A DNA stretch of 19,807 bases from Oscillospiraceae bacterium. Lineage in GTDB: Bacteria; Bacillota; Clostridia; Oscillospirales; CAG-272. Below, one piece after another: positions 1 to 7,195 of this stretch. The position numbers and the translations under genes were made by a program. Numbering within the stretch: the stretch's first letter is position 1; the number at the start of each line of letters is the position of its first letter. The notes under the pieces are model-generated. The model was not told the origin of the DNA, made no database searches, and saw only the letters and a program-made list of their open reading frames with translations. The stretch is from the NCBI GenBank assembly GCA_015065205.1, contig SVQS01000018.1:1-19807 (forward strand), given 5' to 3'.

Positions 1-114
1 GCCCAAGGGGCGAATGAGGTGCAGAGCCGCACCCGTTGCCGCGCAGGTGCGCGCAATATTGCCCGTGTTTTGCGGAATTTCGGGCTCGTGGAGTACAATG
101 TTGATTTTTGCCAT
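1..114 (-). CDS. trmL: TrmL-like tRNA (cytidine/uridine-34-2'-O)-methyltransferase, 5' part only
   Basis: The reverse strand encodes 38 residues before the window edge. It begins MAKINIVLHEPEIPQNTGNI and continues through ARTCAATGA to HLIRPLG. The 'PEIPQNTGNIARTC' segment is the N-terminal signature of the TrmL/YibK branch of SPOUT methyltransferases. That family 2'-O-methylates the wobble nucleotide of certain tRNAs using S-adenosylmethionine. The ATG at 112-114 is preceded by AAAGG about 7 bases upstream, and a consensus-like promoter lies just beyond. The gene is divergent from secA. Only the N-terminal strand and loop are visible; the SAM-binding knot lies outside. The family call is strong, while target specificity cannot be judged. 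Confidence 0.88.
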   Translation of the reverse strand, partial: MAKINIVLHEPEIPQNTGNIARTCAATGAALHLIRPLG

Positions 115-145
115 AAGGGAACCTTTCGCGTCTTTCTTTTTCTAC

Positions 146-174
146 ATCATAGCACATTTTCTTTCAATGTGCAA
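146..174 (-). promoter_or_regulatory. Promoter of the trmL-like gene
   Basis: On the reverse strand there is a -35 box TTGCAC (169-174), a 17-base spacer and a -10 box TATGAT (146-151). A TG one base upstream of the -10 box makes it extended. The implied 5' leader is only about 25-30 bases. Confidence 0.7.
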
Positions 175-227
175 GCCATTTCTTCAAAATTTACAATATC
201 ATAATATATTTCGCTCTCAAAATGTAG

Positions 228-233
228 TATAAT
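228..233 (+). promoter_or_regulatory. Probable -10 box of secA
   Basis: A perfect TATAAT lies 66 bases upstream of the secA start. The hexamer 17 bases upstream (TATATT, 205-210) is a poor -35 match, so this is less certain than the other promoters. The resulting leader would contain a GC-rich hairpin (CCGCG 255-259 with CGCGG 276-280) immediately before the Shine-Dalgarno sequence AGGAAAGGA. Confidence 0.45.
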
Positions 234-299
234 AAATCTAACTGTATTTTACACCCGCGTGTCGCGCGCGTTTGGCGCGGCAGGAAAGGATACTGAATT

Positions 300-3074
300 A
301 TGTCACTTGTTACCAAAATTTTTGGCACTTACAGCCAACGCCAGCTCAAAAAGCTCAAGGTGATTGCCGACCAGGTAGATTCTCTTGCCGATACTTATCG
401 CGCAATGAGTAATGCCGAACTGCAGGCAATGACTCCCAAATTCAAAGAACGACTTGCCGCAGGCGAAACCTTGGATGATATTCTGCCCGAGGCATTTGCC
501 GCTATTCGCGAAGCAGATGACCGCGTGCTTGGCAAGCGCCCCTTCCGCGTGCAGGTGCTCGGCGGCATAGTGCTCCATCAAGGACGCATTGCCGAAATGA
601 AAACGGGCGAGGGTAAAACGCTGGTTGCTACACTCCCTGCATATCTCAACGCGCTTATGGGTAAGGGCGTTCATATTGTCACGGTCAACGACTACCTCGC
701 TCGCGTCGGTGCTGACGAAATGGGACGTGTTTACGAGTTTATGGGTATGACTACCGGTCTTGTTGTGCACGACCAAAGTCCCGAGGAGAAGAAGGCTGCT
801 TACGCCGCCGACATCACCTACGGTACGAACAACGAGTTCGGCTTTGACTATCTGCGCGACAACATGGTTATTTACAAGCATCAAATGGTTCAACGCGGCC
901 ACGATTTTGCTATTGTGGACGAGGTGGACTCTATCCTTGTTGACGAAGCAAGAACGCCTCTTATCATTTCGGGTATGGGCGAAACTGCCACCGACCTCTA
1001 CGAGCGCGCCGACCGTTTGGTTCGCACGATGCGTAAGCACGTTGTCAAGGAGATGGATGCCAAGGAGGATCAGGACAACATAGATGCTGACTACATCGTT
1101 CACGAAAAAAACAACAATGCCGTCCTGACCGCGCGTGGCGCGAAAAAAGCGGAGGAATTCTTTGGCGTTGAAAACTTCAACGATGCAGAGAATGCAACAC
1201 TTTCGCACCACGTTCAGCAGGCTATCAAGGCGCACGGCTGTATGCACCGCGACGTTGACTACGTTGTCAACGAGCAGGGTGTTATGATTGTTGATACCTT
1301 TACGGGACGCCTAATGCCCGGTCGCCGCTATTCCGATGGTCTCCATCAAGCAATCGAAGCCAAAGAGGGCGTGCAGGTGCAAAAAGAGAACAAAACGCTT
1401 GCTACCATCACCTTCCAAAACTACTTCCGTATGTACCGCAAGCTCTCGGGTATGACGGGTACGGCTTTGACAGAAGAGAACGAATTCCGTGAAATCTATT
1501 CTCTTGACGTTGTTGAGATTCCCACCAATATGCCTATGATCCGTGTAGATCACAACGATGCCGTTTACCGCACTATCGAAGGCAAATATCAGGCAATCGT
1601 CGAGCAGGTGCGCGCTTGTCACGAAAAGGGACAGCCCGTGCTTGTCGGTACGGTATCCATTGATAAATCCGAGGAGCTGTCTCTCCGCCTCAAACGCGCA
1701 GGTATTCCGCACACCGTGCTCAATGCAAAGTATCACGAGCGCGAGGCACAAATTGTTGCGCAAGCAGGTAAAGAGGGCGCCGTTACCATTTCCACCAACA
1801 TGGCGGGACGTGGTACCGATATTTTGCTTGGCGGTAACCCCGAATTCATGGCAAAGGCGGATATGCGACGGATGGAGATCCCCGAGCATGCTATTGCCGC
1901 TTGTGCGGGCTTTACCGACATTGACGATGAAGAAATTATGGAAGCCAGACGCATCTATCGCGAGCTGGTTGAGAAATACAAAAAAGAAATTGAACCCGAA
2001 GCCGAGCGCGTACGCGCAGCGGGTGGCTTGTTTATTTTGGGTACAGAACGCCACGAGAGCCGTCGTATTGACAACCAGCTGCGTGGACGTTCCGGCCGTC
2101 AGGGTGACCCCGGTGAATCCCGCTTCTTCCTCTCCATGCAGGATGATCTGATGCGTCTGTTTGGCACTGATCGTTTGCAAGGCATCGTGGGTGCTCTCAA
2201 TATGCCTGAGGATATGCCCATTGATGCAAAGATCCTTTCGGGCGCTATCGAAAATGCGCAAAAGAGAATTGAAGATAATAACTTCAAACGCCGTAAGTAC
2301 GTTTTGGCGTATGACGACGTTATGAACCAACAAAGAACAATCATCTACAAGCAACGTGCCGACGTGCTCAACGGTGAAGATATTTCGGCCACCATTGAAA
2401 AAATGCTGACGGGTGCAATCTCTGCCGCCGTAGGTACCTATCTTGGCAGTGATGAGCGTGAGGATTGGGATTTTGACGGTCTGCGGGCTCACTACCTCGG
2501 TATGCTGACAACAGAGGATGATTATCGCTTTGATGAGAAGCAGCTTTCCCATGTCAAGCGCGAGGATATTGAGGAAGAGCTTTCGCAAAGAGCGCTTGAA
2601 CGCTACGCCGAAAAGGAAGCACTATTTGGCGAGGAGACCTTCCGCGAGGTCGAGCGCGCAATCCTTTTGCGCAATGTCGACACGGCTTGGATGGAGCATA
2701 TTGACACGATGGACGACCTCAAGAGTACGGTTGGACTGCAATCTTATGCACAGCGCGATCCCATTACCGAATACCGTATTCAGGGTGCGGATATGTTCGA
2801 TGCAATGGTTGAGGATATCCGTCAGGGAACCGTACGCGCTATTTTGTCGGTTGTTCCGCAACCCAAGCCCATTATGCGCGTGCAGGTAGCAAACCCCATC
2901 ACGGCAGGGCTGAGCAATGGGCAAAAACAAAAAAAGATCGTTGTCAAAAAGGCATCCGGTCAAACCATTGTAAAGGATGCCAAAAGTGTAGGCCGCAATG
3001 ATCCTTGTCCCTGCGGAAGCGGAAAGAAGTATAAAAACTGCTGTATGCGTACGCCGGGTCAGGGCAACGGATAA
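300..3074 (+). CDS. secA: Protein translocase ATPase SecA
   Basis: SecA is the cytosolic motor that drives unfolded preproteins through SecYEG. The 924-residue product has the expected order. The nucleotide-binding domain carries Walker A GEGKT (103-107), 'TVNDYLA' (about 128-134), the 'TNNEFGFDYLRDNM' block and DEVD (207-210). The second ATPase fold contains 'TNMAGRGTDILLG' and 'QLRGRSGRQGDPG'. The C-terminal zinc-binding tail has Cys903, Cys905, Cys914 and Cys915 in the classical CxC-x8-CC pattern, which in well-studied SecA binds SecB or ribosomes. Length is normal for a SecA with a full tail. The ATG at 300 follows AGGAAAGGA at a suitable distance. Two membrane-protein genes follow closely and may be cotranscribed. 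prfB, a frequent secA neighbour in Bacillota, is not here. Confidence 0.98.
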   Translation: MSLVTKIFGTYSQRQLKKLKVIADQVDSLADTYRAMSNAELQAMTPKFKERLAAGETLDDILPEAFAAIREADDRVLGKRPFRVQVLGGIVLHQGRIAEMKTGEGKTLVATLPAYLNALMGKGVHIVTVNDYLARVGADEMGRVYEFMGMTTGLVVHDQSPEEKKAAYAADITYGTNNEFGFDYLRDNMVIYKHQMVQRGHDFAIVDEVDSILVDEARTPLIISGMGETATDLYERADRLVRTMRKHVVKEMDAKEDQDNIDADYIVHEKNNNAVLTARGAKKAEEFFGVENFNDAENATLSHHVQQAIKAHGCMHRDVDYVVNEQGVMIVDTFTGRLMPGRRYSDGLHQAIEAKEGVQVQKENKTLATITFQNYFRMYRKLSGMTGTALTEENEFREIYSLDVVEIPTNMPMIRVDHNDAVYRTIEGKYQAIVEQVRACHEKGQPVLVGTVSIDKSEELSLRLKRAGIPHTVLNAKYHEREAQIVAQAGKEGAVTISTNMAGRGTDILLGGNPEFMAKADMRRMEIPEHAIAACAGFTDIDDEEIMEARRIYRELVEKYKKEIEPEAERVRAAGGLFILGTERHESRRIDNQLRGRSGRQGDPGESRFFLSMQDDLMRLFGTDRLQGIVGALNMPEDMPIDAKILSGAIENAQKRIEDNNFKRRKYVLAYDDVMNQQRTIIYKQRADVLNGEDISATIEKMLTGAISAAVGTYLGSDEREDWDFDGLRAHYLGMLTTEDDYRFDEKQLSHVKREDIEEELSQRALERYAEKEALFGEETFREVERAILLRNVDTAWMEHIDTMDDLKSTVGLQSYAQRDPITEYRIQGADMFDAMVEDIRQGTVRAILSVVPQPKPIMRVQVANPITAGLSNGQKQKKIVVKKASGQTIVKDAKSVGRNDPCPCGSGKKYKNCCMRTPGQGNG

Positions 3075-3085
3075 GTGAGGACAGT

Positions 3086-3835
3086 ATGGGATTTGGTTAT
3101 TTACTGCTTGGGTATCTCGTTACCTATGTTATTTCTATTACGGCATCCTCTGTTGGATTTGGTTCATTGGCTATTTTGGCAGGCTCGGCACTTATGTTTT
3201 GGGGAATTCGTAACCTTTGCCGTTTTAACATATCCTTCGTGTCTGCAAAATGGCTCACGTTACCCATATTTGCGTTAGGACTTTGCCGTTTGTGGCAGGA
3301 TGTTGCAAAGGCATGGCTCTCGTGGGAAGGAACGGCGGCTGATGTGCTCCTTGGCGTTGTTACTTGGGCAAGCTTTGCCACAACGCTTTTGTTCCATTTT
3401 GCGCTCTTGTATGCTATTCGTGTCCTTGCTTTGGAGGTAGGATTGAATAAGCTTTCCTCACACGCCATGTATAATACCTTGGCGGTTGGTATTTGGGGCG
3501 CTTTGTTCCTGCTTTGCAATATGCCAACTGTTGGCGAGAAGGTCTTGCCGTATTTCAGCATTTCTATGGCGCTGTTTAATTTGGTTTATCTCATTTCCAA
3601 TGCCGTTCTCCTCTTGCGCTGTGCCAAAAACATTTGCGCCGAGGGAGACGAAGAGGTTGCCCCCAAGCCCTCGCGCTTTGAATGGATCAACCGCATCAGT
3701 GCATCCTACAATCAAACAATGGACAAGCTAAAGGAAAATTCCCGTGCCGACGGCGATGCCTTTTGGCACAAGCATATGGAAAAGAAGCCTCAAAATACCG
3801 CAAACCAAAAAAACAAGAAGAAAAAGAAAAAATAA
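3086..3835 (+). CDS. Uncharacterised polytopic membrane protein (249 aa)
   Basis: I do not recognise a named family. The product has about six hydrophobic segments, roughly at residues 4-20, 25-42, 55-70, 86-116, 131-148 and 155-178. A charged, presumably cytoplasmic tail of about 70 residues follows and ends in six consecutive lysines. The ATG lies 11 bases after the secA stop, with GTGAGGA as a modest ribosome site, so translation is probably coupled to secA. The N-terminal pattern of a hydrophobic hairpin ending in 'WGIRNL' loosely recalls the next gene, and the two may be distant relatives (inference). A role linked to secretion is suggested only by position. Codon use looks like the neighbours and there is no sign of transfer. 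Confidence 0.82.
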   Translation: MGFGYLLLGYLVTYVISITASSVGFGSLAILAGSALMFWGIRNLCRFNISFVSAKWLTLPIFALGLCRLWQDVAKAWLSWEGTAADVLLGVVTWASFATTLLFHFALLYAIRVLALEVGLNKLSSHAMYNTLAVGIWGALFLLCNMPTVGEKVLPYFSISMALFNLVYLISNAVLLLRCAKNICAEGDEEVAPKPSRFEWINRISASYNQTMDKLKENSRADGDAFWHKHMEKKPQNTANQKNKKKKKK

Positions 3836-3867
3836 TCGTCAAGGACCTATGGGAAAGGAGGTTCGCA

Positions 3868-5274
3868 ATGAAACAGACGCCAAAAACAAAGCTTGGTTTG
3901 GGTTGGCTTATTCCAAGTGTAATTATGTTATTCAACCCTGTGGTTGCCTTTTATGACATTTTGCCCGACTCTATCGGTTATTTGCTTCTTTGCGTAGCTC
4001 TGTTCCGTTTGGCAGACCTCAATTCCTCTATAGCCGATTCTATAAAGCGTTTCCGCACGCTTATTTGGATCCACTTGGGCGGACTTTTGATGCAATATTA
4101 CATCTACAACGTGCTTGCAAAGGAGCCAAAGCTCAATCCGCAAGAGATCCCCACAATGGTGCTCTTGTGCGCTTTTGTTATAGCGGTGCCGCAAATTTAT
4201 TTTGCTCTGCCTGCATGGCGCGATCTCTTCAAAGGCTTTTGGGAGCTTGCCGAGCGTCACAACGGGGAAGCCGTATTCAACTACGGCAAAAGGAACAGCA
4301 ACCTTTGTGAACGTATGCGCCGCTCATCGGGAGTGTTTGTGGTGCTCTTTGCACTTTTGTCGGTTCTTCCCGAGTTGTCGGTATTGACGACCTTTGAATA
4401 CGAAACCGAAAAGCTTCCATTTGACTGGTATCAGTTTGTATGGCTCTTCCGCGTAAGCGCGATCATGATTTTCACCGTTCTCTTTTTGGTGTGGGTCATT
4501 CGTTTTATACGCTTTGTTTTGTTGTTCACGCGTGACAGAGAAATGATGGAATCCATCAGAGAACGCTACGAGCGCGACATTTTGCCGCAAAATGATATGC
4601 TCAGTATGCGCCGCTTGCGATTTGGCATTGTTTTTTTGATCATTGGTGCGGCACTCACTCTCAATATTTGCATCGAGCAACAAATTCTTGTACCTAACCT
4701 TTTGTGCGCTGTTTTCACTTGCATCGGCGTTGTTATTTTTGGAGAAGATCTAACCAAAACCAAACGCTTTTATGTTGCCGCAGGAGCGCTCGGCGTTCTT
4801 AGCATCGGTGAGCTTTGGCTCAATAATTATTATACAAGCCGGTATTCCTATGAATTATCGGGGTGGGATCCCGATGCATACAATCTCTTTTTTGGATTGC
4901 GTGCCCTGCAGGCAATAGGTGCGTTTTTGGCAGCAGGTGTTTTTTGGATCCTTTTGGATATTCTGTCCGATTTTATCAAAAATCGTATTTTTGAAAGCTA
5001 TGAAGGACCAAATACCGAAGAAATTTCCGCACGCGCTACCGAGAGGTTGCATAAATCCTTTGGGCGTCGTATTCTTGTTTGCAAAATTTTGTTTTTTGTG
5101 TCGGCCACGTCCTTGGCACTTGAAGCGATCTTTCAGTTAGAATATCCTTGGATATGGTGGATAGCTGTTCCAATGGTAATTGCATCAACCGTTGCATTTG
5201 CATCTCTGTTGTATGCTTTGCTTGATCGTTTGGAATGGCAATCCAATACCCGCGTCACGCATAAATCCGAATAG
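3868..5274 (+). CDS. Uncharacterised polytopic membrane protein with LPDxIGY motif (468 aa)
   Basis: The start chosen is the ATG at 3868, preceded by GGGAAAGGAGG about 7 bases away. An in-frame ATG at 3682 would overlap the previous gene and has no comparable site. The N-terminus carries 'FNP' (22-24) and 'DILPDSIGYLLL' (30-41), a motif I associate with hypothetical membrane proteins of Clostridia. Hydrophobic segments appear near 12-27, 35-47, 65-80, 96-115, 155-175, 190-220, 252-268, 276-292, 302-316, 342-368, 404-422 and 428-452, giving about ten to twelve membrane passes. A charged stretch at 221-250 should be cytoplasmic. There are no catalytic motifs, and the function is unknown. The gap to the previous gene is 32 bases with no terminator, so it is probably in the secA operon. 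Confidence 0.82.
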   Translation: MKQTPKTKLGLGWLIPSVIMLFNPVVAFYDILPDSIGYLLLCVALFRLADLNSSIADSIKRFRTLIWIHLGGLLMQYYIYNVLAKEPKLNPQEIPTMVLLCAFVIAVPQIYFALPAWRDLFKGFWELAERHNGEAVFNYGKRNSNLCERMRRSSGVFVVLFALLSVLPELSVLTTFEYETEKLPFDWYQFVWLFRVSAIMIFTVLFLVWVIRFIRFVLLFTRDREMMESIRERYERDILPQNDMLSMRRLRFGIVFLIIGAALTLNICIEQQILVPNLLCAVFTCIGVVIFGEDLTKTKRFYVAAGALGVLSIGELWLNNYYTSRYSYELSGWDPDAYNLFFGLRALQAIGAFLAAGVFWILLDILSDFIKNRIFESYEGPNTEEISARATERLHKSFGRRILVCKILFFVSATSLALEAIFQLEYPWIWWIAVPMVIASTVAFASLLYALLDRLEWQSNTRVTHKSE

Positions 5275-5289
5275 AGTGGGGCATAATGA

Positions 5290-5470
5290 GTATGTAATTC
5301 CCAAATTACAAAAAGGAGTGCTTAGCGTGAAAGTTTCGTAAGCACAAAATCAAAGCACACCTCTTTCACGCGAAAAATCCCCTAAAAATGGGAGCCAACC
5401 CATTTTTGTCGCAAGCGACACGGGAATTTCACCATTATTTTGTGCTGCCTTACGACGGCAGAATGGAGAG
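5290..5470 (+). ncRNA. Highly structured leader / candidate cis-regulatory RNA
   Basis: This gene-free stretch holds several perfect complementarities. They are GTGCTTA (5318-5324) with TAAGCAC (5339-5345); GCGTGAAAG (5325-5333) with CTTTCACGC (5363-5371); AGCACAAAAT (5341-5350) with ATTTTGTGCT (5437-5446); AAAAATGGG with CCCATTTTT around AGCCAA (about 5384-5407); TGTCG/CGACA (5407-5420); and CTGCC/GGCAG just before the next gene's ribosome site. The second and third pairings cross, so they would form a pseudoknot. The first competes with the third, so switching is possible. I do not match it to a known riboswitch or to the RNase P, tmRNA, SRP or 6S RNA classes. Calling it RNA is inference from base-pairing. 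Confidence 0.45.
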
Positions 5471-5474
5471 TATT

Positions 5475-5648
5475 ATGCAAAACCAAAACAACAATCAAAA
5501 CAACAATCAGAACAGACAAAACAACAATCAGTACAATCAAAACAACAATCAAAACAACAATCACAACAACAACCAAAACAACAACCAAAACAACAACCAA
5601 AACAGACAGAATAATAATCAGTACGAACAAAAGAAGAACGAGCGCTAA
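5475..5648 (+). CDS. Asn/Gln-rich low-complexity mini-protein (57 aa)
   Basis: The ATG at 5475 is preceded by GGAGAG four bases upstream. The product has 32 Asn and 14 Gln in 57 residues, no aliphatic residue except the initiator Met, and two tyrosines. The segment QNNNQNNNQNRQNNNQY occurs twice exactly (residues 4-20 and 34-50), and the tail is EQKKNER. It has no signal peptide, membrane segment or cysteine, so it should be soluble and disordered. Such composition is prion-like and could self-associate (inference). The frame stays open upstream to an ATG at 5388, but that start has no ribosome site and falls in the structured leader. I regard it as a real gene because of its ribosome site and the lack of stops across a clean stop-to-start frame. 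Simple-sequence expansion that happens to be open is the alternative. Confidence 0.6.
   Translation: MQNQNNNQNNNQNRQNNNQYNQNNNQNNNHNNNQNNNQNNNQNRQNNNQYEQKKNER
5478..5630 (+). repeat. AAC/CAA-rich imperfect short tandem repeat
   Basis: The coding strand is an almost pure succession of AAC, AAT and CAA codons, with 12-base units such as CAAAACAACAAT repeated imperfectly. Two copies of a 51-base coding segment (residues 4-20 and 34-50) are 90 bases apart. The copy number is likely to vary between strains through slippage. The period and the absence of unique spacers exclude a CRISPR array. Confidence 0.75.
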
Positions 5649-5700
5649 ATGCGTAACCCCCAATAGGGGGGTACATATGCTGCTCGTAATTATCAAGATG

Positions 5701-5742
5701 AATAAAAAGGACACGCCCGTGCGAGATTTCGCATGGGCGTGT
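5701..5742 (-). terminator. Rho-independent terminator of the PlsC-like gene
   Basis: A 14-base-pair stem with one G-T pair (5711-5724 with 5729-5742) has a GATT loop. On the reverse strand it is followed by CCTTTTTATT. It begins seven bases after the stop of the reverse-strand gene. On the forward strand it is followed by a weaker T-rich run (ACTTTTATACTTTTG), so it may also stop transcription from the Asn/Gln-rich gene. Confidence 0.85.
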
Positions 5743-5749
5743 GTCACTT

Positions 5750-7033
5750 TTATACTTTTGCCGTTGTGTTCTTTTTCTGCATCGCTCTCTCATAGAGAAT
5801 TTCGGTTGCAAATGCCAGTTTGGTAATGACATTTTTTTTAGTGGGGTAACAGTAAAAGGAGTCGTTATCCACCGAAATTTCAAAACAATCTTCGGGTTTA
5901 ACATATACCCAATCGTACTCAATGTGCAAACTGTTGTTTTGAATTGGCAAGCGTTGTGTGCGGTAATCTGCACCTCTGTAATGACCGGTAAGGATAAATC
6001 CGTTTTCCTCGTCGTGTGTGATCTTGCCGGGGCCGATGTGATCGAATTTCCAGCAACGGGGTTGCGTATAAACGTCTACGTCATCAGAGAAGGAGTACTC
6101 ACCGCGCTCGATCTCAGTTTTTACTTGCTCGCGCTCCCACAAGAACCAATCGGGTACGTGCGAGAATTCGGTTTCTCCCTCGGTTGCTTTCAAGTCGCCG
6201 TTCTCACAAAGCTCCCACTTCTTGCCGCAAGAAGTGCAAAAGATGTGTGTGCCTTCCGATGCCATCGTTTCTTTCATACAATGGGGACATTGATAAAGAA
6301 TCTTGTGTAAACCTTCTGCGCGGTAAGGCTCGGTGATAAGAATATTGTTTCCCTTTTGATATTTATACTCGTCATATTGGAGTGCTTTTTTGAGATGCTC
6401 ATTGATTTCTGCCACGCTCATTCGCTCGATCTGTTCGGGCGTGAGTGAAAGAGTTGCTACCGTGTGCAGCGGAACCTTGCGCTTTTTGCGGAACGCCCAA
6501 AAAGGGGAGTGCAAATGGTTGCCGTGATGCACAATGGTAACAACGGGAACCTTTGCGCGCTTTACAAGCGCACCCATCGAATCGGGCATATAGGATGTGA
6601 TACCACAAGGAGAGTAGCGCGCTTCGGGATACATACAAAGTACGTCACCGCGCTTCAAAACGTGATAAATGGACTTAATAAGCGCCAAGTCCGTGATGTA
6701 TTTGCGCGTTCCGATAGCGCCGATAAGCTCCATCAACCAGGGGCGGCGATAAAATCCGTCAAGAGCTACCACGTTGTTTACTCTGTGGGGGGTAGTGATG
6801 AGAGCGGTCAGCTCAAAATCAATAAAAAACTGGTGGGCGGAAAGGATCATATAGGGTGGCTTCAAACCATCCATACCAACCTTTTCAATTTTATATTTCT
6901 TGCCAATGAGCAGCATTTTGGAAAGAAACCAAATCAGCCAAACAATGAACATCGGCTGACGAATAGGGCGGCGCGCATAATTGTAGCGTTTTTTGTTTTT
7001 GTAATTGACCTCGATATTACTGTTTTGTGTCAT
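5750..7033 (-). CDS. PlsC-like 1-acylglycerol-phosphate acyltransferase family protein with zinc ribbon
   Basis: This family transfers acyl groups to lysophosphatidate or related lipids at the inner membrane face. The 427-residue protein has one hydrophobic segment (about 28-44). The catalytic HX4D motif follows, with His67 and Asp72 in 'SAHQFFID'. A variant of the third motif reads 'MYPEARYS' (135-141), and 'VPVVTI' lies at 162-167. A four-cysteine ribbon, CPHC (249-252) with CTSC (266-269), follows, and then a roughly 150-residue tail of unknown fold. Ordinary PlsC is about 240 residues, so the C-terminal half is an addition. The ATG at 7031-7033 follows GGAGG by four bases. The gene has its own promoter and terminator. 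A phospholipid-synthesis role is plausible, but the substrate is not determinable. Confidence 0.85.
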   Translation of the reverse strand: MTQNSNIEVNYKNKKRYNYARRPIRQPMFIVWLIWFLSKMLLIGKKYKIEKVGMDGLKPPYMILSAHQFFIDFELTALITTPHRVNNVVALDGFYRRPWLMELIGAIGTRKYITDLALIKSIYHVLKRGDVLCMYPEARYSPCGITSYMPDSMGALVKRAKVPVVTIVHHGNHLHSPFWAFRKKRKVPLHTVATLSLTPEQIERMSVAEINEHLKKALQYDEYKYQKGNNILITEPYRAEGLHKILYQCPHCMKETMASEGTHIFCTSCGKKWELCENGDLKATEGETEFSHVPDWFLWEREQVKTEIERGEYSFSDDVDVYTQPRCWKFDHIGPGKITHDEENGFILTGHYRGADYRTQRLPIQNNSLHIEYDWVYVKPEDCFEISVDNDSFYCYPTKKNVITKLAFATEILYERAMQKKNTTAKV

Positions 7034-7074
7034 AATACCTCCAATGTGTGTCGAATTTTGGCACTCACCCGCCT

Positions 7075-7103
7075 ATTATAACATATTTTGCAGAATAAAT
7101 CAA
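7075..7103 (-). promoter_or_regulatory. Promoter of the PlsC-like gene
   Basis: On the reverse strand the -35 box is TTGATT (7098-7103), the spacer is 17 bases and the -10 box is TATAAT (7075-7080). A TG-n extension precedes the -10 box. The start codon is about 42 bases downstream of the -10 box. Confidence 0.72.
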
Positions 7104-7132
7104 GTATTTTTTCACAGTGTCAAAAAAATGGA

Positions 7133-7161
7133 TTGCAATTTGCACCGTTTGGTGTTATAAT
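7133..7161 (+). promoter_or_regulatory. Promoter of the alpha/beta hydrolase gene
   Basis: The -35 box is TTGCAA (7133-7138), the spacer is 17 bases and the -10 box is TATAAT (7156-7161), with a TG-n extension. It is back to back with the PlsC-like promoter, 30 bases away. Confidence 0.78.
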
Positions 7162-7195
7162 AATAGGAGAAAAACCAAGAAAAGGAGAGAGAAAA

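Noticed and set aside
303..2588. Long reverse-strand open frames opposite secA (up to 425 codons).
   Set aside because: They are frame shadows of secA codon bias, with no ribosome sites and no recognisable motifs; SecA on the forward strand is certain.
3682..3867. Upstream in-frame extension of the 468-residue membrane protein.
   Set aside because: It would overlap the preceding gene by 150 bases, while a strong GGAGG site sits before the ATG at 3868.
5388..5474. Upstream in-frame extension of the Asn/Gln-rich protein.
   Set aside because: There is no ribosome site before the ATG at 5388, and the extension coincides with the structured leader; the ATG at 5475 has GGAGAG.
5478..5630. Repeated short units resembling a CRISPR array.
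   Set aside because: There are no unique spacers, the period is about 12 bases, and the units are in-frame codons.
5655..5672. CCCCC-AATA-GGGGG hairpin as a terminator of the Asn/Gln-rich gene.
   Set aside because: The stem is five pairs with no T-run after it; the stronger hairpin at 5711-5742 is a better candidate.
5382..5747. A reverse frame encoding a Val/Leu-rich run that looks like a membrane helix.
   Set aside because: It is the complement of the AAC/CAA repeat, which necessarily reads as GTT/TTG codons.
7088..7195. Upstream in-frame extension of the hydrolase.
   Set aside because: It starts before the likely promoter and would displace the N-terminal membrane anchor.
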